Origin: Paracoccus limosus
GTDB taxonomy: Bacteria > Pseudomonadota > Alphaproteobacteria > Rhodobacterales > Rhodobacteraceae
Direction of reading: 5' to 3'
DNA: 64,000 nt
Assembly (NCBI RefSeq): GCF_009711185.1
Contig: NZ_WMIF01000006.1
Coordinates: 62,001 to 126,000, forward strand
Shown here: positions 8,479 to 16,830 of the stretch, in pieces
How positions within the stretch are numbered: position 1 is the stretch's first letter
Layout: every line of letters begins with the position of its first letter
Made by a program: the position numbers and the translations under genes
The notes under the pieces: model-generated
Databases searched by the model: none
Told to the model about the DNA's origin: nothing
What the model saw: the letters and a program-made list of their open reading frames with translations, nothing else

Positions 8479-9318
8479 ATGAGGGTGTCGATCGCATGTG
8501 CCAGTCTTGCCCTGCTGGCGCAGCCGGCGCTGGCGGCCTGCCCGGACGTGTCGTTGATGCAGAACGCGGCGCGGGGCTGGATCGCGGGACAGCGGCTGGT
8601 CGATCCGCTGGTCTGGAACATGCAGGACGCGCGCTGCGCCTATGACAGCTTTCGCGGTGTGCTGCAGGCGCAGCTGGGCCCGCCGGTGGGGGTCAAGATC
8701 GGCATGACCTCGACCGAGGCGCAGCGCCGCTATGGCATCGCCGAGCCGATCGCCGGCGCGCTGTTTGCACCGATGCTGCGCCCCGATGGCAGCCGGCTGA
8801 GCCTCGCCGGCAGCCGCAACCCGCTTTACGAGGCCGATCTGGTGGTGACCGTGGCCAGCCCCGCGATCATGCAGGCCCGCACCCGCGAGGATGTGGTCCG
8901 GGCGCTGCGCGACGTGCGCCCCTTTATCGAGCTGCCCGATCTTGCATGGCCGCAGGGGCAGGTGCCGACGGCGCCGCTGCTGGCGGCCTATGGCGGCCTG
9001 CCGTGGCGCGGGGTTCTGGGCAAGCCGGTGCCGATCTCGGAACTGGCCGATCCGGTGGCCGATCTGGCGCAGATGCAGGTGGTGCTGAAGGTCAATGGCA
9101 CACCCGTGGCGCGGGGGCGGGGCGATCAGATCATGGGCCATCCGCTGGACGCGCTGCTGTGGCTGGTCCAATGGGGCGGCTATGATCTGGGCGAGGGCTC
9201 GGTGGTGTCGCTGGGGTCGCTCAGCAGCCTTGGCCGCGCCCTTCCGGGGCAGCGGATCGAGGCCGAATACATCCTGGGCGGGCACCCGATGCGGGTGGCG
9301 GTGACGCTGGTGCCGTGA
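8479..9318 (+). CDS. Apparently exported hydratase/fumarylacetoacetase-family protein
   Basis: Protein of 279 residues resembling 2-keto-4-pentenoate hydratases. VGVKIGMTSTEAQRRYGIAEPIAGALF and the later VELP/GDQIMGHP-like segments match the core of that fold. An unusual feature is a clear signal peptide, MRVSIACASLALLAQPALAA, followed by ACPD and a second Cys in DARCAYDS that could form a disulfide. The ATG at 8479 is chosen for this leader and the AGGAGC upstream; the open frame extends to 8371 without family-like residues. Normal family members are cytoplasmic, so this is either a periplasmic enzyme or a binding protein that reuses the fold. Substrate unknown. Confidence 0.78.
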   Translation: MRVSIACASLALLAQPALAACPDVSLMQNAARGWIAGQRLVDPLVWNMQDARCAYDSFRGVLQAQLGPPVGVKIGMTSTEAQRRYGIAEPIAGALFAPMLRPDGSRLSLAGSRNPLYEADLVVTVASPAIMQARTREDVVRALRDVRPFIELPDLAWPQGQVPTAPLLAAYGGLPWRGVLGKPVPISELADPVADLAQMQVVLKVNGTPVARGRGDQIMGHPLDALLWLVQWGGYDLGEGSVVSLGSLSSLGRALPGQRIEAEYILGGHPMRVAVTLVP

Positions 9319-9440
9319 CCCTGCGGCAATCCGGGAAAATCCTTTGCTTTGCTCGCGTTCCTGTCGCAACACTGTCATTGGGCATCGCTAGGGGGCAGGT
9401 CATGCCGCCCATCGCGGCCAATACGCAACGGAGTTTGACA

Positions 9441-10544
9441 ATGACCATCCAATCAACCGCCGCCGGGCTTGCCGCCATCGGCCTGCTGAGCGCCTCGGTC
9501 GCCTCGGCGCAGGACATGGCCGCGCTGGAGCAGGCCGCCAAGGCCGAGGGCATGCTGACCACCATCGCGCTGCCGCATGACTGGTGCGGCTATGGTGCGG
9601 TGATCGATGGGTTCAAGGCGAAATACCCCGAGATCAAGGTCAACGAACTGAACCCCGATGCCGGCTCGGCCGACGAACTCGAGGCGATCCGCGCCAACAA
9701 GGACAACAAGGGCCCGCAGGCGCCCGACGTGATCGACGTCGGCCTGTCCTTTGGCCCGCAGGCCAAGGCCGAGGGGCTGATCCAGCCCTACAAGGTCGCG
9801 ACCTGGGACACGATCCCCGAGGACGCCAAGGATGCCGAGGGCTATTGGTATGGCGACTATTACGGCGTCATGGCCTTTGGCGTGAACTCGGACCTGATCG
9901 AGCAGGCGCCCAAGACCTGGAAAGACCTCAGCAAGCCCGAATACAGCAGCGCATTCGCGCTGGCCGGCGATCCGCGCGCCTCGGCGCAGGCGATCATCTC
10001 GGTCATGGCGGCCGGCATTGCCAATGGCGGCGAGCCGGGCGAGGCCTCGGGCCAGAAGGGCATGGAGCTGATGGCCGCCGTGAACAAGGCCGGCAACTTC
10101 GTCCCGGTCATCGGCAAGTCGGCGACCATCGCGCAGGGCGCGACCCCGATCGTCACCGCCTGGGACTACAACCTGCTGAGCTGGCGCGACGGGCTGAAGG
10201 GCAACCCGCCGGTCGAGGTGATCATCCCCGAGGACGGCGTCGTCGCGGGCGTCTATGTGCAGGCGATCTCGGCGCATGCGCCGCATCCGAACGCCGCCAA
10301 ACTGTGGATGGAATACCTGTATTCGGACGAGGGTCAGCTGGGCTGGCTCAAGGGCTATTGCCACCCGATCCGCTTCAACGATCTGGTCAAGAGCGGCAAG
10401 GTTCCGCAAGAACTGCTGGACGCGCTGCCGCCGGCCGCCTCTTATGAAAAGGCGATCTTCCCGACCCTGGCCCAGCAGGAGGCCAACAAGAAGGTCGTGA
10501 CCGAGGGCTGGGACAAGGTCGTCGGCGCCGCCGTCAAGGAATAA
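9441..10544 (+). CDS. ABC transporter periplasmic substrate-binding protein
   Basis: Solute-binding protein of 367 residues with a Sec signal peptide (MTIQSTAAGLAAIGLLSASVASAQD). The ATG at 9441 is preferred to the upstream open frame because it starts this leader. The fold resembles the family 1 or PotD/AfuA-type binding proteins: an early LPHDWCGYGAVIDGFKAKYP and a central YYGVMAFGVNSD hinge segment. Two cysteines (DWCGY and GYCHP) could pair in the periplasm. It heads a four-gene importer operon with two permeases and an ATPase. The ligand could be a polyamine, iron complex or related small molecule, and the sequence alone does not decide. Confidence 0.88.
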   Translation: MTIQSTAAGLAAIGLLSASVASAQDMAALEQAAKAEGMLTTIALPHDWCGYGAVIDGFKAKYPEIKVNELNPDAGSADELEAIRANKDNKGPQAPDVIDVGLSFGPQAKAEGLIQPYKVATWDTIPEDAKDAEGYWYGDYYGVMAFGVNSDLIEQAPKTWKDLSKPEYSSAFALAGDPRASAQAIISVMAAGIANGGEPGEASGQKGMELMAAVNKAGNFVPVIGKSATIAQGATPIVTAWDYNLLSWRDGLKGNPPVEVIIPEDGVVAGVYVQAISAHAPHPNAAKLWMEYLYSDEGQLGWLKGYCHPIRFNDLVKSGKVPQELLDALPPAASYEKAIFPTLAQQEANKKVVTEGWDKVVGAAVKE

Positions 10545-10555
10545 GCCAGGGGCGT

Positions 10556-10579
10556 CCCGCCCCCTTTGCCGGGGGCGGG
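10556..10579 (+). other. Intercistronic GC hairpin after the binding-protein gene
   Basis: CCCGCCCCC (10556-10564) and GGGGGCGGG (10571-10579) form a perfect 9-bp stem with loop TTTGCC and no following T-run. It sits between the binding-protein stop and the first permease. Such hairpins often protect the abundant binding-protein mRNA from 3' decay, so a stabilising or attenuating role is likelier than full termination. Confidence 0.6.
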
Positions 10580-10597
10580 GCGATCCGGCAGGGAGAC

Positions 10598-11446
10598 ATG
10601 ATGAAGACAGGCTGGAACTGGTTGGGCGTCATGCCCTTTTTTGCCTTTGCGGCGCTGTTTCTGATCCTGCCGACGATGAACATCGTCATCGGCGCGTTCC
10701 AGAACAGCGAGGGCGGCTTTACGCTGGCCAATCTGCAGGGGCTGACCGCGCCGCGCATCGTCGACAGCTTTGCCATCTCGATCAAGGTCTCGCTCGCCTC
10801 GGCGATCCTGGGTTGCCTGATCGGGTTCGCCATGGCGGCGGCGGTGGTGATGGGCGGCTTGCCGGGCTGGATCAAGGCGCCGCTGATGACGTTTTCGGGC
10901 GTGGCCTCGAATTTTGCCGGCGTGCCGCTGGCCTTTGCCTTTATCGCGACGCTGGGCCGCGTCGGGCTGGTGACCATGCTGCTCAAGCAATGGTTCGGCA
11001 TCAACATCTATGCCATGGGCTTCAACCTGCTGTCCTTCTGGGGCCTGACGCTGACCTATCTGTTCTTCCAGATCCCGCTGATGATCCTGATCATCACCCC
11101 CGCGCTGGAGGGGTTGAAGCGGGAATGGCGCGAGGCGGCCGAGGTGCTGGGCGCCAGCACGTCGCAATATTGGCGCATGGTGGCGCTGCCGATCCTGTTC
11201 CCCTCGCTTCTGGGCACTTTCGCACTGCTCTTTGCCAACAGCTTCGGCGCGGTGGCCACGGCCTATGCGCTGACCGGATCGTCGCTGTCGATCGTGCCGA
11301 TCATGCTGTTTGCGCAGATCCGCGGTGACGTGCTGCAGGATCCGCATCTGGGCTATGCCATGGCCTTTGGCATGATCCTGGTCACGGGGCTTGCCAATCT
11401 GGCCTATGTCATCATGCGCACCCGCGCCGAGAGGTGGATGCGATGA
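10598..11446 (+). CDS. ABC transporter permease (PotB-like)
   Basis: Inner-membrane permease of 282 residues with about six hydrophobic segments, starting at residues 8-28 (WLGVMPFFAFAALFLILPT). The EAA loop that contacts the ATPase is visible as EWREAAEVLGASTSQYWRMVALPILFP, close to the EAAxxxGA consensus. GCAGGGAGAC precedes the start, where two ATGs lie in tandem. Its stop overlaps the next permease's start (ATGA at 11443-11446), which indicates translational coupling. Confidence 0.92.
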   Translation: MMKTGWNWLGVMPFFAFAALFLILPTMNIVIGAFQNSEGGFTLANLQGLTAPRIVDSFAISIKVSLASAILGCLIGFAMAAAVVMGGLPGWIKAPLMTFSGVASNFAGVPLAFAFIATLGRVGLVTMLLKQWFGINIYAMGFNLLSFWGLTLTYLFFQIPLMILIITPALEGLKREWREAAEVLGASTSQYWRMVALPILFPSLLGTFALLFANSFGAVATAYALTGSSLSIVPIMLFAQIRGDVLQDPHLGYAMAFGMILVTGLANLAYVIMRTRAERWMR

Positions 11447-12225
11447 AACGCCTGTGGTCATGGGCGGCGCTGGTCATCGGCGCGCTCTATTTCCTGCTGC
11501 CGCTGATCGGCACCATCGAATTCTCGCTGCGGATGCGGCGGGGGGCATATTCGCTGGACGCCTATCGCTCGGTTCTGGCCGATCCGGCCTTTCGCGCCAC
11601 CTTCGGCTATTCGGTGATGATGGCGCTGTTGACCATCGTGCTGGGCGTCGTGCTGGTGGTGCCGACGGCCTACTGGGTGCGGCTGCGCCTGCCGCGCCTG
11701 CGCCCGGTGATCGAATTCGTCACCCTGCTGCCACTGGTGATCCCGGCCATCGTCGTGGTCTTTGGCTATATCCGGCTTTACAACACCAGCTCGATCCTGC
11801 CGCTGACCGGCACCGCCGGCGGCACCAATATTCTGCTGCTGTGCGGCTATGCCACGCTGGCGCTGCCCTATATGTATCGCGCCGTCGATACCGGGCTTTC
11901 GACCATGGACGTGCGCTCGCTGACCGAGGCGGCGCAATCGCTGGGCGCGGGCTGGGTGCGGATCATAGGCCGGCTGATCCTGCCCAATGTGCTGGGCGCG
12001 GTGATGTCGGGCGCGTTCCTGTCCTTCGCCATCGTCATCGGCGAATTCACCATGGCCGCGCTGCTGAACCGGCCGGCCTTCGGCCCCTATATGCAGCTTC
12101 TGGGCGCCAACCGCGCCTATGAGCCCGCCGCTCTGGCCGTGATCGCCTTTGCCGTCACCTGGGGCTGCATGGGCGTGATGCAACTGATTTCCCGCCTTGC
12201 GGGTGTGCGAAAGACCGCGACATGA
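11443..12225 (+). CDS. ABC transporter permease (PotC-like)
   Basis: Second inner-membrane permease of the importer, 260 residues, about six membrane spans. The EAA-type loop reads SLTEAAQSLGAGWVRIIGRLILPNVLG. The ATG at 11443 is chosen because it makes a 4-base ATGA overlap with the preceding permease; a GTG nine bases upstream is possible but less likely. Its own stop overlaps the start of the ATPase gene in the same way. Confidence 0.92.
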   Translation: MKRLWSWAALVIGALYFLLPLIGTIEFSLRMRRGAYSLDAYRSVLADPAFRATFGYSVMMALLTIVLGVVLVVPTAYWVRLRLPRLRPVIEFVTLLPLVIPAIVVVFGYIRLYNTSSILPLTGTAGGTNILLLCGYATLALPYMYRAVDTGLSTMDVRSLTEAAQSLGAGWVRIIGRLILPNVLGAVMSGAFLSFAIVIGEFTMAALLNRPAFGPYMQLLGANRAYEPAALAVIAFAVTWGCMGVMQLISRLAGVRKTAT

Positions 12226-13274
12226 GCTTCCTGACCCTTGACCATCTGCAGAAATCCTTTGGCGACACCAAGGTCGTGCATGACTTTGACATGCGCGTCG
12301 AAAAGGGCGAGTTCATTTCCTTTCTCGGCCCGTCGGGCTGCGGCAAGACCACCGTGCTGCGCATGGTGGCCGGGTTCGAGACCCCCAGCGCAGGACGCAT
12401 CCTGATCGACGGTCAGGACGTGACCGGGCTGCGCCCGAACCAGCGCCAGATCGGCATGGTGTTTCAGGCCTATGCGCTGTTTCCCAACCTGACCGTGGCC
12501 GACAACGTGGGCTTTGGTCTGAAGGTCGCGGGCGTGCCCCGCGCCGAGCGCGGCCCGCGCGTGGCCGAGATGCTGGATCTGATCGGCCTGCCGCAGATGG
12601 GCGGGCGCTATCCGTGGCAGTTGTCGGGCGGCCAGCAGCAGCGTGTGGCCTTGGCCCGTGCCCTGGCGCCGCGTCCGCGCGTGCTGCTGCTGGACGAGCC
12701 CTTGTCGGCGCTGGACGCCAAGATCCGCGTCAGCCTGCGCAACCAGATCCGCGAGATTCAGCAGCAACTGGGCATCACCACCATTTTCGTCACCCATGAT
12801 CAGGAAGAGGCACTGTCGATTTCCGACCGCATCGTGGTCATGCACCGCGGCGTCGCCGATCAGACCGGCACCCCGCGCGAGATCTACAACCACCCCACGA
12901 CCGATTTCGTCGCCAATTTCGTCGGCACGCTCAACCGCTTTCCGGCCGAGGTGCTGGATGCGGCCACGGGCCGGCTGCGCGTCGGCGGCACCGAAATCGA
13001 GCTGGGTCGCCCGGTCGGCCCGGGCCCGCTGGTGCTGGCCGCCCGCCCCGAGGGGCTGGTGCTGGCCGAGACCGGCATTCCCGCCGAGGTGACCGGGGTC
13101 GAGTTCCTTGGCTCGGTCCAGCGGCTGCGCGCGCGCGCAGCCGGGCAGTCGATCGTCATGGACCGGTTCAACGCACCCACCGCAGCCCTGCCCGCGCCGG
13201 GAGAGACGGTGCATCTTTGCCCGCTGCGTTCGCATTGGATGGTGCTGGCCCAGCCCGAGGCCGAAATTGTCTGA
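12222..13274 (+). CDS. ABC transporter ATP-binding protein (PotA-like)
   Basis: ATPase of 350 residues that powers the importer. The Walker A is GPSGCGKTT, the signature LSGGQQQRVALARAL, the Walker B VLLLDEPLSALD and the switch His lies in FVTHDQEEA. The C-terminal ~110 residues look like a TOBE-type regulatory domain, as in PotA, FbpC and MalK relatives. It starts with an ATGA overlap with the second permease. The operon appears complete as binding protein, two permeases and ATPase; substrate remains open. Confidence 0.94.
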   Translation: MSFLTLDHLQKSFGDTKVVHDFDMRVEKGEFISFLGPSGCGKTTVLRMVAGFETPSAGRILIDGQDVTGLRPNQRQIGMVFQAYALFPNLTVADNVGFGLKVAGVPRAERGPRVAEMLDLIGLPQMGGRYPWQLSGGQQQRVALARALAPRPRVLLLDEPLSALDAKIRVSLRNQIREIQQQLGITTIFVTHDQEEALSISDRIVVMHRGVADQTGTPREIYNHPTTDFVANFVGTLNRFPAEVLDAATGRLRVGGTEIELGRPVGPGPLVLAARPEGLVLAETGIPAEVTGVEFLGSVQRLRARAAGQSIVMDRFNAPTAALPAPGETVHLCPLRSHWMVLAQPEAEIV

Positions 13275-13287
13275 CCGGCCGAGGAAA

Positions 13288-13303
13288 CTGTCCAAAAGGA
13301 CAG
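13288..13303. promoter_or_regulatory. Inverted repeat CTGTCC-AAAA-GGACAG (LuxR-box-like or hairpin)
   Basis: A perfect 6-bp inverted repeat around AAAA, with the CT-N12-AG geometry of LuxR-family operators. It lies 14 bases after the ABC ATPase stop and about 120 bases before the Hint/RTX gene. A near-identical copy (15 of 16 bases) lies upstream of the exoY-like gene at 33587-33602. It could instead be a weak terminator for the ABC operon, although no T-run follows. Confidence 0.4.
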
Positions 13304-13424
13304 CTCATCCTTACCCTGTCATGTCGTTTAAATCGGCATCAAGGCCGCGGTTCCGAATCGCCTTGTCCTGAAGGCTGTTGTTCGCGCGCTTTTGGTAAAA
13401 CTGTATATTTGGAGAGCGATTTAG

Positions 13425-15374
13425 ATGAGCGTTATTGACGGAACCGATGGCAACGACAGCCTGTCCGGCACCAGCGCCGACGACACCATTCTGGGCGGTG
13501 CGGGCGACGATACGATCAACGGCGGCGGCGGCAATGACAGCATCGACGCGGGCACCGGCGCCGATCGCGTGTTCTGGAACGAAAGCGCCGGCGGCGGCAC
13601 CTCCAGCAATCTGAACGGCGGCTATGGCGACGAGAATTTCAACTCGGACCCCTATTCGCACAATGGTGGCGACACGCTGAGCCTGAACCAGTCGGCCGGC
13701 CCGCATGACGGGCTGAACGTCACGCTGACCGACAGCGAATCCGGCACGGCGACCAATGCCCAGGGCGACCATGTCTCGTTCACCGGCTTCGAGCGCATCC
13801 AGACCGGCGGCGGCAATGACAGCGTTGACGCCAGCGGCGCGACCCATGCGCATCTGGACTGGGACAATCACGGCATCGGCATCCGCGTCTATACCGGCGC
13901 CGGCGATGACACCGTGGTCGGCAGCAACATGACCGATTACATCAGCACCGGCGACGGCGACGATCTGGTGCATGGCGGCGGCGGCAATGACGTGATCGAG
14001 ACCGGCTCGGGCAACGACACCGTCTTTGGCGAGGGCGGCGATGACGGCATCCGCTGGGGCAACGGCAACAGCGACAGCCCGGTCGGCAATGATGTCTATG
14101 ACGGCGGCACCGGCCACAACACGCTGAACGCCTGGCAATCGACCTGGAACGGCGATGGCGTCAAGATGGTGATCAATGCCGGTGGCAGCGGCACCGTCGA
14201 TGCGCAGGGCGGCGTGCAGGGTCATCTGGATTTCAGCAATTTCCAGAACTTCCTGACCGGCTCGGGCAATGACACCATCGACGCTTCGGGCGCTGATGGC
14301 ATCAAGATCTTTTCCTCGGACGGCAATGACTCGATCATCGGCAGCGATGGCAATGACACGCTGGAAGGTGGCTGGGGCGCCGATACGCTGATCGGCGGCA
14401 AGGGCGACGACGTCATCTCGATGAACGGCGACTTCTTCCGTCTGGACGGCACTGCCTCGCTGGATTCGCAGGCCGATACCGTGGTGCTGGAGGATGGCTT
14501 CGGCAAAGACACGCTGATCGGCTTTTCCTTCGGCGACAGCGTCGATGGCTGGGGCGGCCCGGCGCAGGCGGATGTTCTGGATGTCAGCGGTCTGCATGAT
14601 GCAGATGGTAATCCGATCTCGATGTCCGATGTCGGCGTGCGCGAAGATGTCGATCAGTTCGGCAACCATTTCGCCGTCATCAGCTTCCCGAATGGCGAAG
14701 AGCTGTGGCTGCCGGGGGTCGATCCCGACACGCTGACGCCTCATCGCCTGCATCAGATGGGCATTCCCTGCTTCTGCCGCGGCACCCGCATCCTGACGGT
14801 CTCGGGCGAGGTGGCGGTCGAGGATCTGCGCGTCGGTGATCTGGTGCGGACCCGCGACCATGGCCTGCAGCCGGTGCGCTGGATCGGCGGCCGGGCGCTG
14901 GATCGGATCGATCTGGCGGTTTCGCCCAAGCTGCGCCCGATCCGCATTGCCGCCGGGGCGCTGGGTGATGGCATGCCGGCCAACGATCTTCTGGTCTCGC
15001 CGCAGCACCGTATCCTTGTCCGTTCGGCCATCGCGCAGCGCATGTTCGGCTCGGACGAGGTGCTGGTGGCGGCGCGGCAACTGCTGGCGCTGGACGGGAT
15101 TGAGGAGCTGACGGTGGATGCGGTGGAATATTTCCACATCCTGTTCGACCGGCACGAGATCGTCGTCTCGAACGGTGCGGAAACCGAATCGCTGTTCACC
15201 GGCCCCGAGGCGCTGAAGGCCATTGGCCCGGAAGCCGCCGAAGAGATCTTTGCCCTGTTCCCGGAACTGCGCGCCGAAAGCGCCCAGCCGGTGCGACCGC
15301 TGATCCCCGGCGCCAAGGCGCGGCAGATGGTCGAGCGCCATCAGCGCAACGGCAAGAAGCTGGTTCACGGCTAA
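13425..15374 (+). CDS. Calcium-binding-repeat (RTX-like) protein with C-terminal Hint domain
   Basis: Protein of 649 residues. Residues ~1-430 contain many glycine/aspartate nonapeptide-like units (GGAGDDTINGGGGNDS, GSGNDTI, GGKGDDVI) that bind calcium in RTX proteins. Residues ~445-620 are a Hedgehog/intein-type Hint domain beginning at PCFCRGTRIL with C449 as the likely nucleophile, followed by VEDLRVGDLVRTRDHGLQPVRWIGGR. There is no N-terminal signal peptide, which suggests type I export with a C-terminal signal, although no transporter is nearby. GGAGAG precedes the ATG. It stands at the edge of the polysaccharide locus and may be a matrix or surface protein processed at the Hint site. 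Confidence 0.9.
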   Translation: MSVIDGTDGNDSLSGTSADDTILGGAGDDTINGGGGNDSIDAGTGADRVFWNESAGGGTSSNLNGGYGDENFNSDPYSHNGGDTLSLNQSAGPHDGLNVTLTDSESGTATNAQGDHVSFTGFERIQTGGGNDSVDASGATHAHLDWDNHGIGIRVYTGAGDDTVVGSNMTDYISTGDGDDLVHGGGGNDVIETGSGNDTVFGEGGDDGIRWGNGNSDSPVGNDVYDGGTGHNTLNAWQSTWNGDGVKMVINAGGSGTVDAQGGVQGHLDFSNFQNFLTGSGNDTIDASGADGIKIFSSDGNDSIIGSDGNDTLEGGWGADTLIGGKGDDVISMNGDFFRLDGTASLDSQADTVVLEDGFGKDTLIGFSFGDSVDGWGGPAQADVLDVSGLHDADGNPISMSDVGVREDVDQFGNHFAVISFPNGEELWLPGVDPDTLTPHRLHQMGIPCFCRGTRILTVSGEVAVEDLRVGDLVRTRDHGLQPVRWIGGRALDRIDLAVSPKLRPIRIAAGALGDGMPANDLLVSPQHRILVRSAIAQRMFGSDEVLVAARQLLALDGIEELTVDAVEYFHILFDRHEIVVSNGAETESLFTGPEALKAIGPEAAEEIFALFPELRAESAQPVRPLIPGAKARQMVERHQRNGKKLVHG

Positions 15375-15588
15375 GAACAGATCCCCGGGGTGGGTCCAGT
15401 GGATTCGCCCCGGCATCCGTTCTGCGTGGCGTTCCTGTCGGCCGCGTTGGTGAGCAGCCCGCGCAGGGCGCATGTGTCACCAGAAAAACAATCCCCGGAA
15501 GAATATTGCAATTGTGATCGTGCGCACCTGCCCACATTCTGTATGAATGTGCCTGTGCTGGCAGTTTTGCAGTCAGGGATAGGGTGAG
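15375..15588. other. Intergenic region with a CACATTC inverted repeat
   Basis: This 214-base gap separates the Hint gene from the first glycosyltransferase. It contains a 7-bp inverted repeat, CACATTC-TGTAT-GAATGTG, at about 15533-15551, some 40 bases before the ATG. That position suits an operator or a leader hairpin. No clear -35/-10 pair or small gene was identified. Confidence 0.45.
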
Positions 15589-16830
15589 ATGGTTTTGGGT
15601 CGGGGTGAATTGACGCTGTTCGCAGCGGTTCCGGCAGCGCGGATGCCGGATGGCCGGCTGCTGATGGACGAGAAATTCGTCTCGGGCATGACGCTGCATG
15701 CGCAGCGCTGGGACGGGCCGGTGCGCGCGGTCATGCGCGATCTGGGCAAGGGCGCCTTGCCCTTTGCCGCGCCGGTCGATCCGGCGACTCTGCCCTTTGC
15801 GGTGACGCTGCTGGCGCAGGACGCACCGCTGGAAAGCGCTCTGGGCGATGCGCCCGGTGTCATCCTGGCCTCGGCCGATATGGTCGATCAACTGGCGCTG
15901 GGGGCTGCCGCGCGGGCGCGGGGGCTGCGCGTCGTCTATGGCATCGAATATACGCTGGAGACGCGGCTGCGGATCGCCGGGCTGGACCGCGATCGCAACC
16001 TGCCGCGCCGGCTGTGGTCGATGCTGTGGAACATCCGCGCCGAGCGCGCGCGCCGACGCGAGCTGCGGCTGGCCGATGGCATCCAGCTGAACGGTTTCCC
16101 GGCCGAAGGCGCCTATGCGCGGCTGAACGCGCGGCCGCTGCGCTATCTCGACAACCGGATGAGCACCGGGATGCTGGCCACCCCCGCCGAGATGGCCGCC
16201 CGTCGTCAGCGCCACGATCAGGGCCAGCCGCTGCGGTTGATCCATTCGGGCCGGCTGGAGCGGATGAAGGGCGGGCATCTGCTGATCCCGCTGGCGCGGG
16301 CGCTGCGCGATCGCGGCATGCCGTTCAGCCTGACGATCTATGGCACTGGCGCGCTGGAGCCCGAGATCCGCGAAGGTATCGCGCGCGAGGGGTTGGCCGG
16401 GCTGGTGCAGCTGCACGCGCCGGTGCCCTTTGAAACTGGCCTTGTGCCGGTCTCGCGCCGCGAGGCGGATGTGTTCGTCAGCTGTCACATGCAGTCGGAC
16501 CCCTCCTGCACCTATGTCGAGGCCATGGGCTGCGGCCTGCCGGTGGTCGGCTTTGCCAATCACATGCTGGCGGCTCTGGCACAGGACAGCGGGGCGGCAT
16601 GGTGCCTGCCGATGGGCAATGTCGAGGCCATGGCCGGGCGCATCGCCGAGCTGGACCGTGACCGCACCGAGGTGATGGCGCGGGCCGAGGCCGGGCTGGA
16701 CTATGCGCGGCGCCATGATTTCGGCATCGAATTCGACGCCCGCATGGACCATCTGGCTGCCGTGCTCAGCCCGCGCGATTCCGGCCGCGCTGCCGCAGGG
16801 CGGCCGCAGCATGTCCGGGCAGGATCGTGA
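15589..16830 (+). CDS. Glycosyltransferase family 4 protein
   Basis: Predicted GT-B fold glycosyltransferase of 413 residues. The C-terminal donor domain is recognisable from IHSGRLERMKGGHLLIPLARAL (near residue 215) and an E-x7-E-type region, SDPSCTYVEAMGCGLPVVGF (near residue 305). It is likely cytoplasmic, acting on a lipid-linked intermediate of the polysaccharide. Its last 65 bases overlap the 3' end of the convergent WecG/TagA gene, so the two transcripts are antisense there. The specific sugar is unknown. Confidence 0.85.
   Translation: MVLGRGELTLFAAVPAARMPDGRLLMDEKFVSGMTLHAQRWDGPVRAVMRDLGKGALPFAAPVDPATLPFAVTLLAQDAPLESALGDAPGVILASADMVDQLALGAAARARGLRVVYGIEYTLETRLRIAGLDRDRNLPRRLWSMLWNIRAERARRRELRLADGIQLNGFPAEGAYARLNARPLRYLDNRMSTGMLATPAEMAARRQRHDQGQPLRLIHSGRLERMKGGHLLIPLARALRDRGMPFSLTIYGTGALEPEIREGIAREGLAGLVQLHAPVPFETGLVPVSRREADVFVSCHMQSDPSCTYVEAMGCGLPVVGFANHMLAALAQDSGAAWCLPMGNVEAMAGRIAELDRDRTEVMARAEAGLDYARRHDFGIEFDARMDHLAAVLSPRDSGRAAAGRPQHVRAGS

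Noticed and set aside
13425-14500. Regular GGC/GAC-rich repeats as a CRISPR or satellite array
   Set aside because: The periodicity comes from coding for glycine-aspartate calcium-binding repeats; units vary and there are no spacers.
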